The notes under the pieces: model-generated
Databases searched by the model: none
Seen by the model: only the letters and a program-made list of their open reading frames with translations
Told to the model about the DNA's origin: nothing
In this document: positions 45,335-54,965 of the stretch, in pieces
Position numbering within the stretch: position 1 is the first letter of the stretch
Layout of the letters: each line of letters opens with the position of its first letter
Made by a program: the position numbers and the translations under genes
Origin: Stictocephala bisonia
Taxonomy: Eukaryota > Arthropoda > Insecta > Hemiptera > Membracidae
NCBI GenBank assembly: GCA_035578905.1
Contig: JAQJVL010000426.1
Span: 545,265-609,264 of the forward strand
Length of the DNA stretch: 64,000 nucleotides
Reading direction: 5' to 3'

Positions 45335-45675
45335 ACCATTGACTATAGAAACAGTGTGCCCAAAGCAATATATTTTCTGTATACGTGCATCTATCTGCTA
45401 TTTAACAGTGATCGGTTTCAAAAAAGTGCTGGGACTACTGTTTGGCGTACTATTAGCTCAAATATTAAGTCATTTTAGCTTGTGCTGAAAAGAGAGACAG
45501 AGAGGATGATGAGAGATGTAGACTTGCTCACCTTGCTTCGCTACATGTGAAAACCGAACGGATTATGTATAAACCGAACATAATCTAATTTCACCAAATA
45601 GAAAACCCGAGTCACAGGACCCAAATGAGTATACAGACTTCTTGTTTGTACTATCAATGACATAATCATGGATTG
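45335..45675 (+). repeat. Dispersed repeat family B, copy 2
   Basis: Ordered match to 38995-39315: GACTATAGAAACAGTGTGCC, CTGTATACGTGCA, TGCTATTTAACAGTGATCGG, GGCGTACTATTAGCTCA, TTGTGCTGAAAAGAGA, CGAACATAATCTAATTTCAC and CACAGGACCCAAATGAG. Confidence 0.78.
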
Positions 45676-46059
45676 CTAACGTATTTTAGAAAAATCCGCA
45701 TCCAGTTAAAATTATAAAAAGCTCCGCCACGCGTTTCAAAGTTTTCCCCGACGAAATGATTACTAAACCACTCCACGTTTACTTTGTAAAGAGTCTTATA
45801 GTCATCTTCATTTTAATCACGCGTCACTTTATAAAGTTTTTCTTCGTGAATATTCATAAACTCAGAAATATTTATAATCAAAACATAAAAACTCTACAGT
45901 GTTGGCTCTGCTAATGAGTAGATCAGCATTTTCTGGAGCATTTGCTCACACTTTCGAATAAAAAGTAGTTTTTATTTGCATGAAATCTTGAGCAAATACT
46001 CCAAGTCAATGGTCAACATGTCGTTTTAGCAAGTGCTCCTAATTTCAATTGATTATCTC
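45676..46059. other. Spacer leading into the 60-bp array
   Basis: Contains diverged GAGCATTTGCTCA-type words (45930-46030) that look like decayed relatives of the next array. Confidence 0.45.
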
Positions 46060-46435
46060 ATTTTATTCGCATCAAAACCGATAAGGTGAACTATTCGTTG
46101 AGGAAAAGCACGTGCCACTTTTACTCACATCAAAACAAAGCAATTGCTCTAGTTGAGAAAAATCACGTCTTCAGTTCCGATCACATGAAAACAGAGCAAT
46201 TGCTCTATTTATTGAGGAAAGAGTACGTGCTCAGTTTTACTCCATCAAACCAGAGAATTTCCTCTATTTGTTGAGGGGAAGAGTACTGTTCAGTTGTATT
46301 CAGATCAAACCAGAGAATTTTCTCTATTTGTTTAGGGGAAGAGTACTGTTCAGTTTTATTCACATCAAAACAGAGTGTTTGCTCTATTTGTTTAGGAAAG
46401 AGTACGTGCTCAGTTTTATTCACATCACAAGTTGT
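46060..46435. repeat. 60-bp minisatellite, 6 copies
   Basis: Unit has TTGCTCTATTTGTTGAGGAA, AGAGTACGTGCTCAG and TTTTATTCACATCAAAACAG. The period is 57-60 bp. Copies carry or derive from the palindrome AGAGCAATTGCTCT (perfect at 46193-46206). Since 60 is a multiple of three, frames stay open across it on both strands (79 and 72 codons, 20-residue repeats). This is a property of the array, not evidence of a gene. Confidence 0.92.
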
Positions 46436-46730
46436 GCAGTCCACCTGTCACATCACCTGCTCGCGACCTCCCCCACACATGCCTAGCCCAGCAGGGGTGG
46501 ACAGCGCTAATGTATGTAACGGAGCTGGACATCGCTGTAAATCATGAGCCAGTAATATTCAGACCATAAAGTATAATCGATACAAGGAGGGTCCAGTATA
46601 AACAAAGTCTATATGGGCGGAGGCTCCCTGCGATATTCGTGCGTGGGGTGGGACGTTCCGATCTACCTCCACTCGCCTTGGCCGCATTCTGCGCATGCTT
46701 TCTTCTAGATGACAGTGTTTATGTGTTTAA
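46436..46730. promoter_or_regulatory. GC-richer block with promoter-like words
   Basis: High-complexity sequence with GGGCGGAGGC (about 46615), GGGGTGGGACG and TGCGCATGC (46690-46698, a partial NRF1/EWG site). AATCGATAC is also present. No ORF above 60 codons lies in it and no transcript evidence is visible. Function is inferred only from composition. Confidence 0.25.
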
Positions 46731-46734
46731 TAGC

Positions 46735-46850
46735 ATCTCTTTACTCAGGATCATTAACTTATGTCATTACCGAACATAAACTAATTTCACGAAACAGAGA
46801 AGTTTGCTTCATGGGACCCGTAAGAGTGGGCAGAAAGTTTCAATTCAAAA
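46735..46850 (+). repeat. Dispersed repeat family B, 3' fragment
   Basis: CCGAACATAAACTAATTTCACGAAACAGAGAAG (46773-46805) and TGGGACCCGTAAGAGTG match the 3' part of the other two copies. Confidence 0.65.
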
Positions 46851-47299
46851 CTGCATGGGAAATTTGGAATAATATATGAATTTTACGTTACTTCTTTCTT
46901 ATAATTTCTCATTAATGATTCACTTCGTTATGATTGTTGGTACAGATAATTGGATTAATTGAAAAGATTTTCTTAAAAAAAATGCAATATTTTCAAAATT
47001 GAGTTTTTAAGAATATACGTCTCTATATAATAATAAAACTAACGAATATAATTACGGTTTGTGTTAACGTAAATGGAAAAGTATTTGATTGTGCAATGTT
47101 TTGTAAAAATTGACTGGTTTTCAACATGAACTTCTAGGAATGAGAAAAAAACAAACTAGTTTTATGAATACATTTTTGATTATAAAAAATAACTAGTTTC
47201 CACTAAGTAATTTACTAAATTATAACAATAGTAAATAAATTGATCATATTTTAATTTTACACAAGCAATACTCACGTTCACATAAAACAATTTAAAAAA
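46851..47299. other. AT-rich spacer
   Basis: Nothing recognised. Confidence 0.5.
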
Positions 47300-47728
47300 A
47301 CCTACATATTTTACACATAAAAAAGCACATTATAAACAAGTAAAGCAATTTATTATAGTGGGTGTGATCACACTGAAATAAAAGGAATGTCAACTAAACA
47401 GTGCCCTCTGGCCATAAACTGCATTCATTGAATAACTATGATTATACTGTATTATGTTAAATGTAGAGTTATAATAGTTACTGTACAATAATTTTTAAGT
47501 GAAGCATAATTATTGCGTCAATAAACTAATTAAATTCAATATTAAAAAGATTCCTTATCTCATAGTCTCAACATCCTAGTCGAGTAGAACTAAGTTGATC
47601 CGGATAAATGATCACTAGCGAGGGGACAGGAGCGGCGAGACATTACAAAGCACTCAACGTGGGTGGCATCCAATATGTTAGTGATTGTTGCAAGTTCGCT
47701 CGCTCATTCCGATATCATTTTGAAGGGT
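47300..47728 (-). repeat. Dispersed repeat family C, copy 2
   Basis: Reverse complement of the 43.55-kb copy over its full length, for example GGGGACAGGAGCGGCGAGA (47619-47637) and GCGAGCGAACTT-type text at the end. About 80-85 percent alike by eye. Confidence 0.88.
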
Positions 47729-47730
47729 AA

Positions 47731-47962
47731 CACCTCCTTCGCTGGCAGCTAATCCCCATACACATGTCCTGTATTGACTTGTCTACTGTGTTCAATAGAT
47801 CGTGTGTGAGTGAGTAGCCCATCGCTGACATGGCCATCGGAGACTCAGGGGTAACACTAACACCTCCTTCGCTGGCAGTCAATCCCCAGACACCTGTCCA
47901 GTATTGATATGTCTACTGTGTTCAGTAGATCGTGTGTGAGTGAGTAGCCCATCTGCGACATA
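47731..47962 (+). repeat. 130-bp tandem duplication
   Basis: CACCTCCTTCGCTGGCAG begins each copy (47731 and 47861). Each continues ATCCCCA.ACAC.TGTCC, TATTGA..TGTCTACTGTGT and GATCGTGTGTGAGTGAGTAG. Near-identical, so recent. A third diverged copy lies at 40.8-40.9 kb. Confidence 0.92.
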
Positions 47963-48544
47963 TAAATTAACACTATAGGCTTACATTGAAGTGTTAAATA
48001 GACAGGGTGTCCATTTAAACTAGGCCACCATTGGGATCTCAGAAACTACAAAATTTACAGCAAACTTTAAACGAGGAACTTCACCTATATTTTTAAGACC
48101 ATAAACTATAAACCAACTTTAAAATGTCTAAAGAGAACGCCAATTTTTATAGTGAATTAATTTAAAATGTACTCTTTTATGACTTTTTTATTCTTTGCAC
48201 TATTTTTAAAAACGTTATTCTTTCCTAGATATAAGCAGTCAAATGTTCAATAACAACAACAACAACAAAATGTCAGCAATTTTCTGCGTAAAGACAAATT
48301 TACCATATTTTTATTCAGCAAACATTGAAGAAATTAACGTACAACTTTATTTATCATGTACATGTTTAAATTAAATAAATAGTAGGAAATTTTAATAGTA
48401 AAGTTGATGTTAATTGAAAAGAAAAATCATAAACTTGGTAAAGTGATTCATCAAGACTATTGTCAGCAGAAATAGATTAATATTATTACTATGAAATAGT
48501 ACTAATGCTACATCTCTACGTTATGAAATTTAACTTCTTATTAT

Positions 48545-48602
48545 TTATTATTCACCCATATATTGACGATCGGCGTCTTAATAATGAATAATGAATTACA
48601 CA
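48545..48602 (+). repeat. SINE-like family A 3' tail fragment
   Basis: TTCACCCATATATTGACGAT followed by CGGCGTCTTAATAATGAATA matches the last 55 bp of the 57.78-kb copy including its ATGAATAATGAATTA tail. It is nested in the transposon and strongly 5'-truncated. Confidence 0.75.
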
Positions 48603-49002
48603 TTCTAATATGATATAATTGGACGTCTTTGTACAATGAACAACTTTTTAAAGGCATATGATTTAATTGCTACAGTTTAATTGATATCATATAGGGTGAT
48701 AAATTATTCACGTATCAGTTGTTTTTTTAATTGTTAAAAAATTACTATTTATTAAGCAACAGCTGATATTTCTCACGGTTACCGTTATTGTTATTTCTTA
48801 AGTGTTTAAGATCTTTGTTATATAACACATTTGAACAAACATTCCATATCTTAGTGTCATTAGTAACTTTTTTCCTTGTTTTATTCTTGTCTATTGAAGT
48901 TTATATCATAAAATATGTTAAAATAAACATAAATTATGTTGATAAATTAATTTTATATTTTACTTTTTTGGAATTGAATTTACAAATGGTGAAAAACGTT
49001 AC

Positions 49003-49970
49003 ATGATGGATGTTTACTTTGATTGCCAAAAAAACTATTCTTTGGCTGCATTTACATATCAAAAAAGGTACCCACATCGATAGAAAGTACTTAAAAAAAC
49101 CTTATTGACAATTTAACAAACTTTGGATCATTTCTGAAAAAACGCCAGTTCCAAAAAATAATGTTAACATTGGATATGGAAACTGACATTATTGCCTGTT
49201 TTGAGGCTAATCCAAAATGCAGTGTGAGAGAAGTAGCAGAATTATGTGGTATTTCAAAAAGTTCAGTGTGGAAAGTGTTTAAAACTTATAAATATTTCCC
49301 TTACAAATACAGGATTGTTCTTGCCTCCTGGGGATGAGGATATAAGGTTAGAGTTTTGTAGTTGGTTTGTAGATTTCGCTATAAATAACCCTCACGTTTT
49401 ATCATCTATAATTCGGACAGATGAAACTAACTTTTCTAACAGAGGCATGATGAATCGCAAAAACCATAACATGGTCCAATCAAAACCCACTAGTTGTTAG
49501 GGAGTGTCACCAAGCCAGATTTTCCTCCAATTGTTGGTGTGCAACCCTTGACAACAGAATATTAGCTGTTCACTTCTACTTTGGACCATTGAATGCTGTG
49601 AGATATTTGGAAATCCTGGAAAATATATTGATTCCAGATGCTATTGATGATATTCCTTTAAACACAAGGATGAACAGTATCATAGTTAGAGACTTTTTAA
49701 AAAATAACTTCCCTGACAAGTGGATCGCTACGAATGGGCCCGTGGCATGGCCTCCCCGGTCTCCGGACCTAACCCCTTTGGATTTTTTTCTATAGGGCCG
49801 TCTAAACGAAAAGCTTTATAAGACCCGCTAAGATTCTGTAAATGAGATGCAAGTTAGAATAAAATATATATTACAGTCCATTCACCACACAATAATATCA
49901 AGAGTGACGAGAAGCACATTACTCGGGCTACTGCATATGTTTACAATGACGGAGGCCATTTTGAACGCTT
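49003..49970 (+). pseudogene. Tc1/mariner-like transposase (broken)
   Basis: Starts near MMDVYFDCQKNYSLAAFTYQ (49003), the usual N-terminus of this insect family. After shifts come CSVREVAELCGISKSSVWKV (49220-49279, helix-turn-helix) and LEFCSWFVDF. SSIIRTDETNFSNRG (about 49405-49449) holds the first catalytic Asp. Then come CWCATLDNRILAVHFYFGPL, VRYLEILENILIPDAIDDIP, NNFPDKWIATNGPVAWPPRS and PDLTPLDFF with the third Asp. The segment that should read WFQQDGAPAH after the DDIP motif is absent, so the second catalytic Asp is deleted. Several frameshifts and stops. The end is near 49970. Confidence 0.92.
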
Positions 49971-50558
49971 AATTTAAAGTCGAACAGTTTCAACGTAGGC
50001 CTATTTGTGATTTTAATAACCTAATTTGAATAAATTACATTGTGTATTAAGATTGTTAATTTATTTCTGCTTAAAATGATGTTACCATGCTTGTGTTTTT
50101 TTTTTCAATCAACATTAACTTTACAATTAAAAATTCCTAATGTTTACTTTATTTAAACATCTACCTAACAATTAAACTTGTAAGTTATTTTTATCAATGT
50201 TTGCTCAATAAAAATAAAAATATAGGAAACCTGTCTTTACTCAGCAAATTACTGACTATTTGTTGTTGTTTTTATTGAAAACTTGACTGCTTATATCTTA
50301 GAAACAATAAGGTTTATCAAAAAATTGCACAGGTTAAAAACATCATGAATTATGCATCTTTGATAAAATCACCATAAAAAGTAGGGGTTCTCGTTATAAA
50401 GTTGGTCGCCATATTGGAGAATGGTGGTCGAATATTTAAGTTTTGATTTCACTTTTTTAATGGTCTTTAAAATATAGGTGAAGTTACCTGTTTAAAGTTT
50501 GCTATAAATCGGTAGTTTCTGAGATCCCAATGGTGGCCCAGTTAAAATGGACACTCTA

Positions 50559-51250
50559 TATACTCTGTACAGAAATATATAAAATAACATGTCTTTAAAA
50601 ATGTACGTTTTTCAATGAAAGGACAGTTACTTTAATGTCAAATTTTGCATATTATTACAATATTTGCTGTTCGGAACTACCTCAGGGATCTTCATAATGA
50701 ATATTTTTCGACATACGATATCGAGAATTTATTTTCTTTGCATCATTTTTATTCAGTCTCAAAAATGAAATAGACTCTAATAAAAACAATCATTTTACAA
50801 ATTATGTTGGGTTTTTAATGAAATAATTAATATTAATTGAAAATTAACCCAGAAATAAACATTTCTAACGTATTTACTTGGGGTAAACTATATCTGGGTC
50901 AAGTGGGAGGAAGCGTGCAGATAAAGGGAGGAAGGATTCCTGGTGTTTGTTTACATGGGAGGAGGGGTTGCTTTTTGTAACAAAATATTGCCTTTCACCA
51001 CTGGGAGCATTAGCAACACATTAAACGGTTCTTAGCTTTGTTCCGTTTCAGGTTTTGATATTTATAGAAATGAACCATTCCTTACAGTAGTTTATAAAGT
51101 TGGTTTACTTTATTTGTTTTATATTTTATTATTTTTTAATTGTATTCAATATGTGGGATGTAAAAATAAAATATTTTATTGTTTAGTGTAAAAATATAAT
51201 TCTATGTTATTAAGGGTTTTAAGTGATTTAATCTATAGCAAAATACTAAA
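50559..51250. other. AT-rich spacer with a G-rich patch
   Basis: GGGAGGAAGCG, GGGAGGAAGG and GGGAGGAGGGG words at 50905-50970 are spaced about 25-35 bp apart, possibly a decayed minisatellite. No gene. Confidence 0.45.
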
Positions 51251-51303
51251 TTGAATAATAACTATAATTAAATACCCTTTTATTCATTCTTTATAATAAT
51301 ACA

Positions 51304-51340
51304 TGACTGGTTTCGGCTCTTAGGCCATCTTCTGAGTGTA
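51304..51340 (-). other. Hammerhead-like motif in Penelope-like 3' region
   Basis: Minus-strand CAGAAGA (core CUGANGA with U4 changed) is followed by TGGCCTAAGAGCC, whose GGC/GCC forms a short stem II, then GAAAC, CA and GTC. Penelope-like elements are known to carry minimal hammerheads near their ends, so its position here is expected. The core mutation suggests it no longer cleaves. Confidence 0.45.
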
Positions 51341-51439
51341 AATAATATAACCTATAAGAAATGAACAATTATAAAAATAAAACAGATGAAAATAACATAA
51401 AGTATGATTAATTTAGTGTGTGGGTAAGTTGAATTTTAC

Positions 51440-52400
51440 TTTTGATTTTTATGTTTTTTTAATTTCTCTTATTTTTTCATAAATATGAATTTTCATGTTA
51501 ATTTATGTATTTAATATGTTCTGTGGTTCATTAAAATGTTGTATGTATATGTGTGAGTTTTCTTTGGAATTCATTTTTTCTCCTTTCTTCTCATATTCTA
51601 AAATTGTAACGTTTTCATTTATATTTTGGTAACTGTGATTTGACTGGAGAATATGTTCAGCAAAGTTAGATTTAATTGATGTTGAGTTGTTGTTTCTTAT
51701 CTATGTGTTCTTATCTATGTGCTTGTATGTGTTCTTTGTAGCGTAAATTAAATGTTCTTCCAGGTTGACTTGTGTAAAAAGAATTGCATTCTGAGCATTT
51801 TATTTTATATATTCCAAATGTTTCATATTTGTTATTTTTATTTTCTTTGTTTGATAGTTTGTTAATTAAAATAAAAGTATTGTTCTTTGTTCTATAACTA
51901 AGTGTATATTTACTGTGTTGAAAACTCTTTCTAATAGCCTTATTAATTATTGTATTATAAGAAACACTGATACATTTATTCTTTTCTTTTTGTTTCATTT
52001 TCTTATTTTTGTTTCCTTTTATTCTTCTTATAATTTTGTCAACAATTTTTGGATTGTAACCATTTTTTGAAGCTAAGTATTTTATCGTTGTTTTTTCTTC
52101 TTCATAATCATATTTTTTCATTGGGATGTTTAACATTCTGTTTATCATTGATCTGAAACTAGATAATCTGTACTTCCATGGGTGGTTAGAATTGTATGGA
52201 ATTAGTAAGTCCAATATTTGTGATTTTTATATCTAAATAGTTTATTTCCTTTGCTTCATTTTCTTTTGTAAATTTTATCATGTCATTTAACGAAGTCTAG
52301 TAATTCATCACTTTCTTTTTCACTTTCTTGGAAAAGACATATTACATCATCAACATAACGAAACCAATAGATTATTTTTGTTTGTGAGGATTTATTATTC
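51440..52400 (-). pseudogene. Penelope-like RT / GIY-YIG endonuclease ORF (broken)
   Basis: Minus-strand order: WFRYVDDVICLFQESEKESD (about 52375-52315) has the catalytic YVDD of reverse transcriptase. After one shift comes a KFTKENEAKEINYLDIKIT-like remnant. A 167-codon frame (52214-51711) then holds LIPYNSNHPWKYRLSSFRSM, the thumb region, and TIKYLASKNGYNP. It continues to GIYKIKCSECNSFYTSQPGR followed by TFNLRYKEH. The last two form the GIY-YIG-type motif, with YIG decayed to YTS. Past its stop, SNFAEHILQSNHSYQNINEN continues the family C-terminus in another frame. Known members copy themselves by target-primed reverse transcription. This one has frameshifts and is inactive. Confidence 0.88.
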
Positions 52401-52431
52401 AATTATATAACATTGAATAGTAACTATAATT

Positions 52432-52651
52432 GAATAATAAATTAACTATAGTTATTATTCAATTTATTATACTAGTAGCCATAACTCATGAACCAACTTA
52501 TAGATTTAGCAAAATATTATAATTTTAAATAGGAAATATTAAAATTATACTGTTCAATTTTGTATAATTCATGATTGTAAACAAGCTCAATTACATATAC
52601 ATTTTAATCCTCAAGACCTTTTATTAAATTTTAGTTATAAAAATTCCATAC
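52432..52651. other. AT-rich flank with inverted TTGAATAATAA words
   Basis: ATTGAATAATAAATTAACTA and its approximate complement TAGTTATTATTCAAT sit next to the right direct repeat of the Penelope-like element, making a small hairpin at 52424-52466. Confidence 0.6.
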
Positions 52652-52930
52652 AGGGTGTCCTTAAAATTCTTAGCCCTATAAATTTTTATTGGACTTTGTT
52701 TTAATTTTATTAGGACCTATTTCCCTGAAAATTTAAATAAAAACAAAAAATGTTTTTTGGAAGATCAATTTAACATTTATAATTCCCATTAAAGAGACTA
52801 CATGTTTAAAAGTGTTTAAAAAAATAATATTAGTAAAAACTAACCATTACTTTCTCAATCCTTTATTGTGAACGAATATTTAAAATGTCGGCCATATTAA
52901 GTTGTGCTGCAACAATCCAAAGCATCCTTA
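52652..52930 (+). mobile_element. Solo end of a Tc1/mariner-type element
   Basis: ATACAGGGTGTCCTTAAAAT at 52651 is a typical terminal sequence. About 270 bp downstream is AAAATGTCGGCCATATTAAG, a style of text seen in the long arms of the other elements here. No matching right end found. Confidence 0.5.
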
Positions 52931-54804
52931 AAGCTCGTCTCACTTATTTGTCTTACAAAAAAAAAGTGGTTGAGTTAGGTTAGGTTATTATTAGAATGAT
53001 AATTTATTACAATTATACATTAGAACATGGTCATTAAAATAGTACATTATGGTTATTTGCACATAATCAATTCATGTTTTAGCCTCTAACTACCCATTAC
53101 TTACTGGGCAACCGGCAGTGTAATGATTACACACTAATATCAAAATTCTTATCAGTGATATGCTGGTGTGCTTCAGAATTTTACGTGCATTAAAAAAATA
53201 CATATTTTACTGTTAATCAACTATGTACTGGTTATAAGTACTAGACTTGACAATTTAGTAACATGAGCTTTAGGAGAAATCTTTTTACACCAGTGTTTAA
53301 GCACACACTAATATGACCAATGTTTAAGCTTTTAGATAGCAATCTTCACACGCTTACTTTTACAAAGCTTCAAAATAAGAAATCATTTAAATGGGTTTAA
53401 CATTTTTAAATTTTGAGCTAACGCAACACCATTTTTTAAAGATATAATAAACATTAAAATGTTTAAGAAAATAGTTCGTATAAATTATAACATGATATGT
53501 AGATAATTGTTGGAGATTTCCAATGCTTCAAGTGTTTATGAAACAAACACAATGTTTCAACAAGTATAACAAACTCCTGTCATCTTCGAGTGTACTTAAT
53601 CACTTAGCCTACATATAAAACTATTTTTTTCCTTAACCCACACTGATACAAGAAAATACAACACTACATGCTTAGACATAACATAATTACTGTTATGAAA
53701 TCAAACGTTCTTAAAAAACTATTAGACATAACATAATTATACCTAAATATAATACACAATATTAAATACAAAGAAATGCAAATATGAAATTGTTCAACAA
53801 AACACAGAGCAAGTGATTAAATAGACAAAATATTCTAAGAGATACAAAATAAATGCAAAATATATAACTAAAAATCAACGGAATATAGAGCAGGTTATTA
53901 AATAGAGAGTATATAATAATTTTCAAACAACAGATTATATCTGAAAAAAATAATGTCTTCCAGCCCGTTGAAGAACGTATTAGGGTCGTTATGGACGCCC
54001 TCTATTCTTGAAGTGTCAAACTTAGTTCATTGTAGTTGATGTGTTAATGTACAAATTAAAAAACATTTGGTAAATTTAATTTTCTTATTAATTATAGGCT
54101 TATATTTTAAAGCACTACATTGGACATAACAATTTTACATGGGTCTGTTTATATAGATTGACTAACTTTGGAAACACAGGCTAAAGGCAGGCAAATAGCA
54201 AATTATGCTCGAGAACGTTCAAAATATTTTTTCGACATCCTAAGTAATTAAAATACAATTATTTTACATAGAAACCTCTCTATATTTTAACCAAATTATA
54301 TGAAGCTTAAGCTGTTTTTAAAATAAAATTTTATTTTGACATTGAATAAATAGTTGTAATTTAATTATATAATTGAACACCAATTTACAAATCTAATTTT
54401 TAGTCTAAACATTTTAAAGTAGGCGTTGGATTCAAATACAAGAGCCTAATTTTCTTAAGAAGCTACTTAGATATTTTATTTATTTTGTGTACATTTTTCA
54501 TTACAGTCAGAAAAATATTGTTAACAGTGAGGATGATATCAATAAACCCTCTATATAAACAATAATTCATTAAAACAGGACCAAAATACAAAAATATGGT
54601 TGTCAAAATCCTTGTCCAGGTAATTTGAAACTAGATTCAGATTATGATACGTTAACCGCAGTTATCTACTGATATATTCTCTCGTTTCTATTTATTCAAA
54701 TTTGTTAAATCAAGCATCCAACCATGCAACCACTAGATAACCTTAGATAAAATCATGCCTATGATCAAAAATGTTCAGTGCTGAATTTTAAAATCTTTCA
54801 ACAA
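52931..54804. other. AT-rich intergenic DNA
   Basis: Contains a short (GGTTA)n run at 52975-52988. Otherwise no ORF above 60 codons and no repeat unit seen. Confidence 0.55.
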
Positions 54805-54965
54805 CCACTATGTGTATGGGTGGGTGGGAGAGTCGTCACCACTATGTGTATGGGTGGATGGGAGGGTTATCACTACTATGTGTATAAGTTGGTGGGAGGG
54901 CCATCACTACTACGTGTATGGCTGGGCAGGAGAGTTATTACCACTATGTGTAGTGTGAGTGGGTA
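54805..54965. repeat. 34-bp minisatellite, about 4 copies
   Basis: Unit CACTATGTGTATGGGTGGGT followed by GGGAGAGTCATCAC. This is the complement-type relative of the 8.9- and 27.2-kb arrays (CCCACCCATACACGTACAGTGG). The 62-codon frame is a shadow. Confidence 0.88.

Larger units (their letters stand above)
48001..50558 (+). mobile_element. Tc1/mariner-type transposon with very long TIRs
   Basis: Ends CAGGGTGTCCATTTAAACTA and, reversed, GAGTGTCCATTTTAACTGGG, each bordered by TA. Inverted similarity does not stop at the tip but runs about 450-490 bp inward on each side (48003 to about 48490, about 50050 to 50556). Matched words include GGGATCTCAGAAACTAC, ATATAAGCAGTCAA and AAACATTGA. Between the arms lies a broken transposase gene. 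A family A SINE tail sits inside the left part, so it arrived after the transposon. Confidence 0.92.
51251..52431 (-). mobile_element. Penelope-like retroelement fragment
   Basis: A 5'-truncated element on the minus strand. It has the end of the reverse transcriptase with YVDD, then a GIY-YIG endonuclease-like domain, then a 3' region with a hammerhead-like motif. TTGAATAATAACTATAATT (51251-51269) and TTGAATAGTAACTATAATT (52413-52431) lie outside its two ends in direct orientation with one mismatch, which fits a target-site duplication. Inserted length is about 1.14 kb. Confidence 0.85.

Noticed and set aside
51711..52214. Intact host endonuclease gene
   Set aside because: The 167-codon frame is the middle of a frameshifted Penelope-like ORF, with RT remains upstream and family C-terminus downstream in other frames.
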